A stretch of DNA of 64,000 bases from the NCBI GenBank assembly GCA_902776195.1, contig CACYPF010000006.1, forward strand, positions 62,001 through 126,000. The letters run 5' to 3'. Of this stretch, positions 9,845 to 21,570 are shown in pieces. Made by a program: the position numbers and the translations under genes. Under the pieces are notes generated by a model. The model was given only the letters and a program-made list of their open reading frames with translations. It made no database searches and was not told the DNA's origin. Source of the DNA: an uncultured Prevotellaceae bacterium. Lineage in GTDB: Bacteria; Bacteroidota; Bacteroidia; Bacteroidales; Bacteroidaceae. Position 1 is the stretch's first letter, and each line of letters starts with the position of its first letter.

Positions 9845-11365
9845 TTAATCCTGTATCAAGCACTCACCCGTCATGTCTGCAGGCTGCTCCAAGCCCATGA
9901 TATGGAGGATAGAGGGAGCCACGTCGGCAAGACGTCCGTCCTTCACCATCGCCGAGTTGTTGTTGGTGACATAGATGAAGGGAACAGGGTTCAGCGAGTG
10001 AGCCGTGTTAGGAGTGCCGTCAGCGTTGATGGCATTATCTGCATTACCATGGTCGGCAATGATGATAGCCTCATAGTCATTAGCCTTTGCAGCCTCGATG
10101 ACCTCCTGTACGCAATGGTCAACAGCCCATACCGCCTTGGCGATAGCGTTGTAGACACCCGTATGACCCACCATGTCACCATTGGCGAAGTTGACGACGA
10201 TGAAGTCATACTCCTGCGTGTTGATGGCACCCACCAGCTTATCCTTCACCTCATAGGCAGACATCTCCGGCTTGAGGTCATAGGTAGCCACCTTGGGAGA
10301 AGGTACCAGGATACGGTCCTCACCCTCGAAAGGTTGCTCACGACCACCATTGAAGAAGAAGGTGACGTGTGCATATTTCTCTGTCTCAGCGGTATGCAAC
10401 TGCTTCTTGCCCTGACGAGAGAGATATTCTCCCAGTGTGTCCTCGACATTCTCTTTCGGGAAGAGGATATGAACACCCGTGAAAGAAGCATCGTATGGTG
10501 TCATGCAATAATACTGCAGTCCGGGAATGGTCTTCATGCCCTGCTCCGGCATATCCTGCTGGGTCAGCACGATGGTCAACTCCTTGGCACGGTCGTTACG
10601 GAAGTTGATGAAGATAATCACGTCACCCTCCTCAATCAATCCATTGACAGCTGTATTATGAATCGGTTTGATGAACTCATCCGTCACCCCCTCGTCATAG
10701 CTCTCCTGCATGGCAGCCACCATGTCGCTGCTCTGCTTACCCTCACCCTTGACGAGCAAGTCGTAAGCCTCCTTGACACGCTCCCAGCGCTTGTCACGGT
10801 CCATGGCATAGAAACGACCCACAATGCTGGCGATGGCAGCGTCATTCTCGGCACATACCTTGCTGACCTGCTCGATGAAGCCCTTACCGCTCTTGGGGTC
10901 CGTGTCACGACCATCCATGAAACAGTGTACGAACGTCTGGTTCTTCAGACCATAGTGCTTACCCACCTCGATGAGTTTGAAGAGATGGTCCAGAGAAGAG
11001 TGAACACCACCGTCAGAGGTCAGACCCATCAGGTGCAGTTTCTTATTATTCTCCTTGGCATAAGTATAGGCAGCCTTCACCTGTGCGTTCTCCACGATAG
11101 AGCCGTCCTTGCAGGCACGGTTGATCTTCACGAGGTCCTGATAGACAATACGTCCCGCACCAATATTGAGGTGACCCACCTCAGAGTTACCCATCTGTCC
11201 GTCGGGAAGACCCACGTCCTCACCAGAAGCCTGCAACTGTGAGTGTGCCGAAACGGCTGTCAGATAATCCAAATACGGAGTCGGCGTGTTATAGATCACG
11301 TCACCCTTACCATGCTTACCGATTCCCCATCCGTCGAGAATCATGAGTAATGCTTTCTTTGCCAT
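9845..11365 (-). CDS. gpmI: 2,3-bisphosphoglycerate-independent phosphoglycerate mutase
   Basis: Cofactor-independent interconversion of 3- and 2-phosphoglycerate in glycolysis; a cytosolic Mn-dependent enzyme of 506 residues, the usual size. Visible are the metal ligand D11 in LDGWG, the phosphorylated Ser61 in GNSEVGH, and C-terminal metal ligands in ADHGNADN and PNTAHS. Transcribed alone from the promoter at 11406-11432. Confidence 0.97.
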   Translation of the reverse strand: MAKKALLMILDGWGIGKHGKGDVIYNTPTPYLDYLTAVSAHSQLQASGEDVGLPDGQMGNSEVGHLNIGAGRIVYQDLVKINRACKDGSIVENAQVKAAYTYAKENNKKLHLMGLTSDGGVHSSLDHLFKLIEVGKHYGLKNQTFVHCFMDGRDTDPKSGKGFIEQVSKVCAENDAAIASIVGRFYAMDRDKRWERVKEAYDLLVKGEGKQSSDMVAAMQESYDEGVTDEFIKPIHNTAVNGLIEEGDVIIFINFRNDRAKELTIVLTQQDMPEQGMKTIPGLQYYCMTPYDASFTGVHILFPKENVEDTLGEYLSRQGKKQLHTAETEKYAHVTFFFNGGREQPFEGEDRILVPSPKVATYDLKPEMSAYEVKDKLVGAINTQEYDFIVVNFANGDMVGHTGVYNAIAKAVWAVDHCVQEVIEAAKANDYEAIIIADHGNADNAINADGTPNTAHSLNPVPFIYVTNNNSAMVKDGRLADVAPSILHIMGLEQPADMTGECLIQD

Positions 11366-11405
11366 AATCTTATCTTTTTAATACCTTATTATTTATAATA
11401 TTGGG

Positions 11406-11432
11406 TGCAAAGGTACGAATAAGTGAGTAAAG
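11406..11432 (-). promoter_or_regulatory. gpmI promoter with extended CTCACTTA box
   Basis: On the minus strand the segment reads CTCACTTATTCGTACCTTT followed by GCA. It has a TAnnTTTG -7 box plus the upstream extension shared with 11551, 40078, 55557 and 56600/56677. Confidence 0.7.
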
Positions 11433-11550
11433 AACAAAAAAAATGCATTTATTTTTTCTTTCAAACGAAAGTACCTTTGACGAAGTCTAAGGTACACTGT
11501 TTTTCCCAAACAACAGTCAATGTAAGTAAAAATATATCATGATATTTGGT

Positions 11551-11578
11551 ATTTTACTCACTTATTCGTATCTTTGCA
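11551..11578 (+). promoter_or_regulatory. promoter of the esterase-GH3-HTCS-GH67 operon
   Basis: TATCTTTG at 11569-11576 is preceded by CTCACTTATTCG. This is the same extended box as the gpmI promoter 120 bp away on the other strand. Confidence 0.7.
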
Positions 11579-11588
11579 TGAAACTTAA

Positions 11589-12812
<1,224 letters not shown>

Positions 12813-12829
12813 CTAAAAATCCAACCTCA

Positions 12830-15175
12830 ATGAGAACTAAAAGATTATTCATACTTGGCATGATAGCCAGTCTAACAGCAACAACAATGACCGCACAACC
12901 CAAACTGAGAGCCGACAACATCGACGAGGTGCTGAAGGCGATGACATTAGAAGAGAAAGCACAACTATTGGTAGGTGGAGGTAATGACTCTTTCACAGGG
13001 TCAGGAGCCATGCTGGGGCACCAGAAAAGACTGGTTGCCGGCGCAGCAGGTGTCACCGTGGCAATTGAGCGGTTGGGAATCCCTGCCACCGTGTTGAGTG
13101 ACGGTCCTGCCGGAGTACATATTGACGCAAAACGAGAGAACGACCCCCATTCTTACGCCGCTACAGGATTTCCCATCGGTACCTGTCTTGCTTCTACGTG
13201 GAACACCGAACTCGTCCGGCAGGTAGGTGAGGCGATTGGTAATGAGACCCTGGAATATGGCTGTGATGTGATTCTTGGTCCTGGCATGAACTTACACCGC
13301 TCCCCCTTATGCGGCCGTAATTTTGAGTATTACTCAGAAGATCCTTTACTGACGGGAATCATCGGTACAGCGATGACCCTTGGCATCCAAAGCCAGGGAG
13401 TGGGTGTCTCTGCCAAGCACTTCGCTGTTAACTCCCAGGAGACAGACCGTACACTGGTGGATGAGCGTGTCAGTCAGCGGGCGGCACGTGAGCTTTATCT
13501 CAGAGGGTTTGAGATCATGGTGCGCAAGAGCAATCCCTGGACGCTGATGTCTGCTTATAATAAAGTTAACGGGGAGTTCGCACAAGGCAATAAGGACCTG
13601 CTGACGGATATCCTCAGGAAAGACTGGGGATTCAAAGGGATTGTCATGACTGACTGGATTGGCAAACGTAAGGGACTGCTCACCACAACTGAGGTGACGG
13701 CAGGCAATGACCTGATGATGCCGGGGTATGCGGAACAGGCAGAGGATATTGTCAAAGGCGTGAAGGACGGTACCGTGAAGATAGAGGATGTCGACCGTAA
13801 CGTGCGCCGTATGCTGGAGTATATTGTCAAGACTCCTCGTTTCCGTGGCTATAAGTTCTCTAATCGTCCTGACCTGAAAGCGCATGCCCAGATTACCCGT
13901 CAAAGTTCGACAGAAGGTATGGTACTTTTGAAGAACGACGGGGTGCTTCCCATCCGCAACCTCAAGACGGTGGCATTGTTTGGTGTCAACAGTTACGACT
14001 TCATGTCCGGTGGTTTGGGATCCGGTGCCGTCAATGTGCCCTATGTGGTCGATATGGTGGAAGGACTGAGGAATGTGGGTGTTCAGACGACCCCGCAGTT
14101 GACGGATATCTATCAGAGTTATGTGAAATATGCCCGTCTGAAACTGAGAGCCGACAAGAACCCCATCATGTGGTTCCTGGATACCGGTACGCCGAAAGTG
14201 GAGGAGATAGAGATCTCTAACCGCTGCATAGCCCATGAGGTGAAAGAGGCGGATGCCGCTATTATCACTATCGGGCGACAGGCTGGTGAGGGACTGGACC
14301 GTGAGATAGAGGGAGAGTTCAACCTCACTACCACGGAAAAGGACATGATAGCACGTGTCAGCGACCAGTTCCGTCCGCTTGGCAAACCCGTCATCGTCAT
14401 TATCAATAGCGGCTCTGTCATGGAGACCGCATCATGGCGTGACCGTGTGGATGCCATCCTCTGTGCCTGGCAGCCCGGTGAAGAGGGCGGTAACTCTGTG
14501 GCAGACATCCTGACGGGTAAGGTCAATCCCAGTGGTAAGCTGACCATGACATGGCCAATCTCTGCCACCGATCATCCGTCAACGAAGAATTTCCCGCAGG
14601 AGATGGACAACTATACCTTCCGTGAGGCATTGGGCTGGGGTGCGCAGATTCCCGGTCATGACTATACCAACCATGAGGAGGACATCTATGTGGGCTATCG
14701 TTACTTTGACAGCTTCAACAAGAACGTGGCGTATCCTTTCGGCTACGGACTCAGCTATACCACCTTTGAATACAGCAAGCCTGCCGTGAAGGTCAATGGC
14801 GACAACATCACCGTTCAGGTGACCATTAAGAACAATGGCAAGACGGCGGGTAAGGAAATCGCACAGGTTTATGTCGTAGCACCCAAAGGGACGATAGAGA
14901 AGCCCCAGCATGAGTTGAAAGGCTTTGCCAAGACTCGTGAGTTGAAACCGGGTGAGAGCCAGACACTATCCATCCAGATGGAAAAGCGTGACCTTGCCTC
15001 TTTCGATGAGGCTAACAGCCGTTGGCTGACAGAGGCAGGGGCATACACCTTCGAGATCGGTGCGTCCAGCCGTGACATCAGGGGTACAGCCGTGACAACC
15101 CTGACGGAATATACAGAGCAGGTAAGTAACGTTCTTGCCCCCAAACAGGAGTTGAACCTGATGAAGAGACAATAA
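12830..15175 (+). CDS. glycoside hydrolase family 3 (beta-glucosidase / beta-xylosidase)
   Basis: Exported 781-residue retaining glycosidase. Signal peptide about 1-22, N-terminal (alpha/beta)8 barrel with KHFAVNSQE and the nucleophile D275 in VMTDW, a second alpha/beta domain (about 380-600) and a C-terminal fibronectin III-like domain (about 660-760). With CE1 17 nt upstream and GH67 downstream, release of xylose from xylo-oligosaccharides is plausible, but beta-glucosidase activity cannot be excluded. Confidence 0.92.
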   Translation: MRTKRLFILGMIASLTATTMTAQPKLRADNIDEVLKAMTLEEKAQLLVGGGNDSFTGSGAMLGHQKRLVAGAAGVTVAIERLGIPATVLSDGPAGVHIDAKRENDPHSYAATGFPIGTCLASTWNTELVRQVGEAIGNETLEYGCDVILGPGMNLHRSPLCGRNFEYYSEDPLLTGIIGTAMTLGIQSQGVGVSAKHFAVNSQETDRTLVDERVSQRAARELYLRGFEIMVRKSNPWTLMSAYNKVNGEFAQGNKDLLTDILRKDWGFKGIVMTDWIGKRKGLLTTTEVTAGNDLMMPGYAEQAEDIVKGVKDGTVKIEDVDRNVRRMLEYIVKTPRFRGYKFSNRPDLKAHAQITRQSSTEGMVLLKNDGVLPIRNLKTVALFGVNSYDFMSGGLGSGAVNVPYVVDMVEGLRNVGVQTTPQLTDIYQSYVKYARLKLRADKNPIMWFLDTGTPKVEEIEISNRCIAHEVKEADAAIITIGRQAGEGLDREIEGEFNLTTTEKDMIARVSDQFRPLGKPVIVIINSGSVMETASWRDRVDAILCAWQPGEEGGNSVADILTGKVNPSGKLTMTWPISATDHPSTKNFPQEMDNYTFREALGWGAQIPGHDYTNHEEDIYVGYRYFDSFNKNVAYPFGYGLSYTTFEYSKPAVKVNGDNITVQVTIKNNGKTAGKEIAQVYVVAPKGTIEKPQHELKGFAKTRELKPGESQTLSIQMEKRDLASFDEANSRWLTEAGAYTFEIGASSRDIRGTAVTTLTEYTEQVSNVLAPKQELNLMKRQ

Positions 15176-15195
15176 AAATATTAGCATAACTTACT

Positions 15196-18100
15196 ATGAA
15201 ATACTTATATCATCAACTATTATTGTTTGCCTGCATCCTCTATAGCATGGGATGTCAGGCAGACACGGGGCATCTTTATACACCCGATAAGTTATCGAGT
15301 GGTCTGGTTACTTGTATCTGTCAGGACCGTTATGGTTATATATGGATAGGTACGGAGTTCGGACTGAATAAATTTGATGGTTACCGATATACCGCATACC
15401 ATCATAACAAACAAGATTCCACGTCGATATCAGACAATGAGATAGCCTCCTTGTTCTTGGACAAGAGTGGCAATCTCTGGGTAGGTGGTTCCAAGGGTCT
15501 TGCACGCTACGACTATGAACACGACTGTTTCAAACGTTACAAATTCCCTGATAACCGCACACCCCGTGTCAGCTCCTTGATAGAATCCACAACAGGTGAG
15601 TTGTTAATAGGAACGGCAGGTTACGGACTCTTCTCCTTGAAAAAGGGGAGCGACGATATTCACTATGAGGAGTTGTTCTGCCAGCGTCACATAGACGATT
15701 TCTGCAGTCGTATCCATATCGACCGTAATGGAAACCTGTGGCGTAGCAGTCATATCTCCACCATCACACGTTATACCGTCAAGGGAAAGAAGACGGCAGC
15801 ATTGCGTGACTACCAGTCCGAATGTGGTCAGCCCATGAATTATATCGAGTACTCCAAGGACGAGATGCTGATCATCTGTATGTATGGCATCATGAGCTAC
15901 AACTACCAGACAGAGGAGTTACAGCGTGCGGATTTTGACCTTTCCCTGCTTGACCCTAATGTCAGTATCGAGGAGGCGGATATGGACAGTGAGGGGAATA
16001 TCTATATCGCCACAGCGGGATGCGGGGTGATGGTGCTCCCTAAAGGCGAGCGGAGCCTGAAACGGATAGAGTATGCCAATGCCAGTATCGATCTGTCATC
16101 CTCCAATGTCGTGGATATCATGGAAGACAAAAACCAGAATTTATGGGTGGCATGCTATAACAAAGGACTGATCTTGATTTCCAAGCAGAAGGCTTCCTTC
16201 AACTCCTGGAGTTTCTCCAACCAGCATTATGTCACTGGTGGTAATGTGGCTTCTATCGTGCCGGGGGAGAACAGTGATATCTGGTGTACCCTGCAGAATA
16301 ATGGTATCTACCGTATCGACCAGACCGGGCATATTCTGGAGCATCCGGCATCTCCTGGCGGCACCCGTGTGGTGTATCGTGACAGACTGGGACAATACTG
16401 GCTGACGACGGAGAACACGCTTTACAGATTTTATCCTTCAACGGGGAAGGTCGTTATGGAGAGGTCTTTCGACGGACGAGGACTGAACTGTATGGTGGAT
16501 GACGGACAAGGACGGCTCTATATCTGTGTCTTTGGTATGGGACTATGTATCTACGATACCAAGACACATGAGGCGCAGATGGTCAGCATGCAGCAGACCA
16601 ACCGCAGCGGAGGCTATCTTTGTAATGACTGGATCAAGGCTATGACCTTCGACTCACGTGGTATGTTATGGATAGCGACGACCAATGGCACGTCGATGAT
16701 GAATCCTAACGGACTGATCTTTAATGGGCGTGGATGGAACGCTCTTCTGGAAGACCTGCAATGCTATGCCATTTGTGAGACGAAGGATGGTGACATGCTC
16801 ATAGGTACCGAAGCAGGGCTTTACCGGTATAGTTGGAAGACGAATAAAGTGAAGGAAGACCCTCATGCCAAGATCCTTACAGACAAGATGATCTGTTCGA
16901 TGGTCAGGGATAACCAGGGTGATATATGGATTTCCACGACTAATGGCATCTGGCAATATGTGGATAAGCGGAAACAGCTGATAGGTCATATCGGTGGCAA
17001 CGGACTGATGTCTAAAGAATATATTATGGGGGCAGCCCTCCATCGCCATGATGACCAGATTTTCTTTGGAACGGCAGATGGTATCACGACATTCCATCCT
17101 CAGGACATTAATAACCGTTTAGCCCACTTAGGGAAGGTATACCTCACCCGCTTTTTCTGCAATGGGAAGACCTTGAATCCTATGGAGGACTATTTCCAGT
17201 TGGAGTATGCCGATAACACCTTTACGCTGGAATTCTCCTTGCTGGACTATCAGAACACGGATAATATCGTGTTCCAATACCGTGTCAATGGCAGTAAGAC
17301 ATGGATGCAGACGAATGAGGGAGCCAACCAGATCACGTTCACACAGCTGCCGCCAGGACAGTATTTTATAGAAGTGAGGGCTACCAGCAACGGAATTGTC
17401 AGCGAGGATGTGCGGCTTCTGCGTATCATCGTGCTGCAGCCGTGGTATAAGTCATGGTGGGCATACCTTATTTATCTCACTATCATTGCGGGATTCCTGT
17501 TCCTGATTATCTTTAACGTGGAACGTCAGCGCCGTCGTGACTTGGAAGAGACGAAGATGCGGTTCCTGATTAACGCCACGCATGATATCCGCTCTCCATT
17601 GACGCTGATTATGGGACCGTTGGAGAAAATTAAAAAACGGTTGACCGATTCAGAGAACCAAGCTGACTTGATGACGATTGAGAAGAACGCCCAACGGCTT
17701 ATGTTGCTGGTTAATCAGATTCTGGACGAACGGAAGATAGACAAGAACCAGATGAAACTGTCGTGTGTGAAAACGGATTTGAATGAGTTTATCCGTGGCA
17801 TCTATCATATTTATGAGTATAACGCACAACAGCGGAATATCTCCTACAATTATGAGTATCCTTCTGAGCCTGTGGTAGCATGGATCGACCGGATACAGTT
17901 TGACAAGGTGATCTCCAACCTGCTGTCGAATGCGTTTAAATATACTTATGACCATGGTGAGATAACTATCCGGTTGGCGACAGCTTCCGATAAGGAGCAT
18001 GCCATTATTGAGGTGATTGATAATGGAATGGGCTTTGAGGATAATAACACAGACCGGTTCTTTGAGCGTTTCTATCAAGGTAAGAATTCTAATGACCTGC

Positions 18101-19119
18101 ATATCGACGGTACAGGAATCGGACTGAACCTCTGCCGTGCGCTGACAAAGATGCATGGTGGCAAGATCAGTGCCGCAAACCGTACTGACGGGAGCAGTGG
18201 TGCCATTCTGAAAATAGAGCTGCCCCTGGGTAATAAGCATCTCAAACCAGAGGAGATAGAGGAGAATCCGCAACCGATGAGAATCAAGGGGCAGAAATCA
18301 GCGAAGTATCTGGCTTCAAAGAATCTCAAGATTCTGGTGGTCGATGATGATGCGAATATAGGAGCTTATATCAAACATGAGTTGGGTGACTGGTATCGGT
18401 TTAGTTATGCCGCCAATGGTAAGGAGGCTCTGAAGATGATTCTCTCGCATCATTTCGACTTGGTGATTACTGATGTCATGATGCCTGAGATGGATGGAAT
18501 AACTTTACTGAAAAGCATCAAGTCGAATCCGAATATCAGTGATATCCCTGTCATCCTGCTGACCTCCAAGTCGGAGGTGTCTTTCCGACTGGAAGGACTG
18601 AAAAAGGGTGCCGATGCCTTCCTCGCCAAACCGTTCTCCATGGAGGAATTACATATTCTTATTGACAACTTGGTGGATAATGTACGTCGCCTGAAAGGGA
18701 AATTTGAGGTTCAGCAAATCAAGAAAGACAAGATAGAGGAGGTGGAGATGCAAGGTAATGACGACCGCTTCCTTGAGAAGGTGATGCAGCATATCAATGA
18801 GAATATCGCTAACCCGAAGTTTACCATCGAGGACCTGGCGCAGAAGGTGGGTGTCAGCCGAACCCATCTGCACCGGCAGATGAAGCGGTTGACTGGTGTC
18901 AACTGCAGTGAGTTCATCAAGAATATCCGACTGGAGCAGGCTGCTCGTCTTATCAAGGAGAATAAGGTGAATGTGGCTCAGGTCGCCTTTGCTGTGGGTT
19001 TTAACAACTAGACTCATTTCTCCACGCAGTTTAAGAAATATTTCGGTATGGCACCCAAAGAATATATTAAGATGAATGGAGAAAACACTACACAGGAAAA
19101 TACAAATCAATCAGAGTAA
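15196..19119 (+). pseudogene. hybrid two-component system regulator (HTCS) interrupted by an in-frame TAG
   Basis: Single-protein sensor-regulator for polysaccharide use. Signal peptide, a periplasmic two-blade reg_prop propeller (about 30-660), Y_Y_Y domain (about 680-745), membrane segment (about 752-775), HisKA with H796, HATPase (NLLSNAFKYT, GTGIGL), receiver with D1093 and an AraC-type DNA-binding domain. A TAG at 19009-19011 stops the frame at 1271 residues inside the second helix-turn-helix. The same frame continues for 35 more codons with a textbook AraC ending (THFSTQFKKYFGMAPKEYI) to TAA at 19117, five nt before the GH67 start. Full length would be 1307 residues. The residue expected at the stop is Gln or Leu, so CAG or TTG to TAG is likely. 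Mutation, sequencing error or suppression are all possible. Confidence 0.88.
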
Positions 19120-19123
19120 CGAT

Positions 19124-21001
19124 ATGAAAAAACTATTATTGACCATTTTAACGATTGTCAGTGTGACATGGGCAGAGGCGGAAGATGGACACCGCCTGTG
19201 GCTGAGGTATGAACTGTCCAATACGGCACAGGTAGAGAGTCCTGCAGGATCACCCACCATCAAGATCGCTAAGGAGGAGTTGGAGAAATATTATCAGGGC
19301 TCGCATGTCATGTTGCGTCTTGACCCGACGTTGCCCGATAATGAGGGTTTTGTCATCAGTGGCAATGACGACCTGCTGACCATTACCGCCCGTCGTGATA
19401 TCGGACTGCTCTACGGTGCCTATGAGGTGCTGAGGCTGCAGGCTACGGATATGCCCATCAAAGATGAGAAACAAGAGCCTTTGTTTAAACTGCGCCTGCT
19501 TAATCACTGGGATAACCTTGACGGCTCCATCGAGCGGGGCTATGCTGGAGAGAGTATCTTCGAATGGTTTAAACTGAACGAGCAACTTATCCGTGAGTAT
19601 GCCCGTGCCAATGCGTCCATCGGCATCAACGGCTCTGTCCTTAATAATGTCAATGCTTCCCCGAAGATGTTGACAAAACCGTATCTGAAGGAGGTGAAGA
19701 AAATCGCTGACATCCTCCGCCCCTATGGCATCCGTGTCTTCCTCTCCATTAATTTCGCCACACCGATGGCTCTGGGACAGACGGAGACAGCAGACCCGAA
19801 GGATGGGAGTGTCCGTAAGTGGTGGAAGAATAAGGCAAAGGAGATTTATAAGCTAATCCCTGACTTCGGCGGTTTCCTCGTGAAGGCGAATAGTGAGGGA
19901 CAACCCGGACCTGGTGACTATCAACGCTCTCACGCTGACGGTGCTAATATGCTGGCGGAGGCTTTGGAGCCTTATGAGGGTATCGTCATGTGGCGCTGCT
20001 TTGTCTATGGTGCCAACCATAAGGGAGAGGACCGTGTGAAACAGGCGGTCTCGGAGTTCCAACCGCTGGACGGCAAGTTCCATAAGAATGTCATCCTACA
20101 GACCAAGAACGGTCCCCTTGACTTCCAGCCGCGTGAGCCATACAGTCCTGTCTTCGACCAGATTCGTGAGACACCTAATATGGTGGAACTGCAAATCACA
20201 CAGGAATATTTGGGACAGTCGCTCCATTTGGTCTACCTTGCCCCTATGTGGAAGGAGTTTTTCCAGTTTATTGAACCGGAATGGCTCGCCGGTATCGCAG
20301 GTGTTGCCAATATCGGAAAGGATGCTAACTGGTGCGGGCATCATTTCTCACAGGCTAACTGGTATGCCTTCGGACGACTTGCATGGAACCCTTCTCTGAC
20401 ATCGGAGCAGATTGCTAGGGAGTGGCTGGAGCAGACGTTCTCCATCGACGAGAACTTCGTATATCTCATGTCTACTGTCATGGAGGAGAGCCGTGAGACT
20501 TGTGTCAACTATATGATGCCGCTCGGTCTGCACCATATCTTCAAGTTCGATCACCACTATGGTCCTGAGCCTGACGGATTCAAGGCGGAGTATCCCTTGG
20601 AGTGGTGTCCTGTCTATTACCACAAAGCGGACAAGGACGGTATCGGCTTCGACCGCTCCTCTACAGGAACGGATGCCGTGAGTCAGTATCGGGAGCCTTA
20701 TGCCTCTATGTATAACAAGGTAGAGACGTGCCCTGAGAACCTCCTGCTGTGGTTCCATCATGTGCCCTGGGACTATAAGATGAAAGACGGCTCTACGCTC
20801 TGGGAGTCGCTGCAGTACCACTACAACCAGGGTGTCATCGCGACGGAGACATACCAGAATCTCTGGCATAACAAGATTCGGGCGTATATCGATGAGCAGC
20901 GATGGCGTGAGGTCGATGAGCGGTTAAAGATACAGGTGGAGAATGCCAGGGAATGGCGTGATGTCTGCCTCCGCTATTTCGGACAGTTCACTAAGAAATG
21001 A
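19124..21001 (+). CDS. alpha-glucuronidase, glycoside hydrolase family 67
   Basis: Inverting exo-enzyme that removes 4-O-methyl-glucuronic acid from the non-reducing end of xylo-oligosaccharides. 625 residues with a short signal peptide (ends AEAEDG region). The general base pair is visible as D333 (NGPLDFQ) and E361 (QITQEYLG), 28 residues apart as in characterised GH67 enzymes; E258 in NSEGQPGPG is the likely acid. I use the ATG at 19124, which gives a clean MKKLLL signal; the frame is open 16 codons further upstream inside the HTCS tail. Last gene of the operon, followed by a strong terminator. Confidence 0.94.
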   Translation: MKKLLLTILTIVSVTWAEAEDGHRLWLRYELSNTAQVESPAGSPTIKIAKEELEKYYQGSHVMLRLDPTLPDNEGFVISGNDDLLTITARRDIGLLYGAYEVLRLQATDMPIKDEKQEPLFKLRLLNHWDNLDGSIERGYAGESIFEWFKLNEQLIREYARANASIGINGSVLNNVNASPKMLTKPYLKEVKKIADILRPYGIRVFLSINFATPMALGQTETADPKDGSVRKWWKNKAKEIYKLIPDFGGFLVKANSEGQPGPGDYQRSHADGANMLAEALEPYEGIVMWRCFVYGANHKGEDRVKQAVSEFQPLDGKFHKNVILQTKNGPLDFQPREPYSPVFDQIRETPNMVELQITQEYLGQSLHLVYLAPMWKEFFQFIEPEWLAGIAGVANIGKDANWCGHHFSQANWYAFGRLAWNPSLTSEQIAREWLEQTFSIDENFVYLMSTVMEESRETCVNYMMPLGLHHIFKFDHHYGPEPDGFKAEYPLEWCPVYYHKADKDGIGFDRSSTGTDAVSQYREPYASMYNKVETCPENLLLWFHHVPWDYKMKDGSTLWESLQYHYNQGVIATETYQNLWHNKIRAYIDEQRWREVDERLKIQVENAREWRDVCLRYFGQFTKK

Positions 21002-21047
21002 CAATAATAATCCCCTGTATCACATTCGATACGGGGGATTATTATTG
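21001..21047. terminator. rho-independent terminator after GH67
   Basis: A 20-nt arm at 21001-21020 (ACAATAATAATCCCC plus TGTAT) pairs with 21028-21047, with an AT-rich outer stem that can terminate transcription from both sides. Confidence 0.8.
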
Positions 21048-21072
21048 TTGTGTAACAGTCTTTATTCATTGT

Positions 21073-21423
21073 TTATAGTATTATTTGTGGTTCCCAAAGA
21101 TAACGGCTCATATCTACATGGCCATTGGATTTGAACGTGACACCTTCCTCTTCCAAGAGCATGCGCTGACGGCTCCATCCAGGAGCTGTGCGCCCCTCTT
21201 TGTTGACAACACGGTGGCAGGGCAATTGTTCGGCACCTGGTGTATAGCGCAGCGTACGTCCCACCATCCGGGAATGGCTTGGCCATCCAGCCCAGGCAGC
21301 AATAATACCATAGGTAGTAACCCGTCCGTAAGGTATCTGACTGACGATATTCAGCACATCATCACGAAACTGGTGCGCCTGTTCGGGAGTCATTCTGTCT
21401 GGATCAAGAAGTTTTATCTTCAT
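21073..21423 (-). CDS. MGMT-family (O6-alkylguanine DNA alkyltransferase-like) protein
   Basis: 116-residue stand-alone DNA-binding alkyltransferase domain without the N-terminal domain of Ada or Ogt. It keeps the alkyl-acceptor motif PCHRV with C69, unlike alkyltransferase-like (Atl) proteins that have lost the cysteine, and has the helix-turn-helix and arginine-finger region GWPSHSRMVGRTLR. It may therefore repair O6-alkylguanine directly or flag it for excision repair. Monocistronic, promoter at 21457-21483. Confidence 0.85.
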   Translation of the reverse strand: MKIKLLDPDRMTPEQAHQFRDDVLNIVSQIPYGRVTTYGIIAAWAGWPSHSRMVGRTLRYTPGAEQLPCHRVVNKEGRTAPGWSRQRMLLEEEGVTFKSNGHVDMSRYLWEPQIIL

Positions 21424-21456
21424 CTCTTGTGTACTTCGTCTCTAGTTAATGATATT

Positions 21457-21483
21457 GCAAAGATACAACTTTTCCCCCAACCA
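21457..21483 (-). promoter_or_regulatory. promoter of the MGMT-family gene
   Basis: On the minus strand TATCTTTG is preceded by an AGTTG element. The whole 27 bp recurs at 22614-22640 with one mismatch. Confidence 0.6.
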
Positions 21484-21531
21484 ACCCCACTTATCCATCA
21501 TTTCTTTCACTCCTCCCCCCTTGTTAAGCAT

Positions 21532-21567
21532 ATTGCTGTGCCACAGCAATAAACACCACAGCAATAA
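21532..21567. repeat. REP-like palindrome with extra half-site
   Basis: ATTGCTGTG-C-CACAGCAAT at 21532-21550 is a perfect palindrome around one base. The right half CCACAGCAATAA is repeated at 21556-21567. It lies just beyond the 3' end of the transposase-like gene, and the core recurs inside that gene at 22155-22173. Confidence 0.6.
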
Positions 21568-21570
21568 GCC

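Noticed and set aside
9902-11242. Long plus-strand open frame (446 codons) opposite gpmI
   Set aside because: It is a complementary-strand shadow of a clear gpmI gene, with His/Leu/Val-rich composition and no family resemblance.
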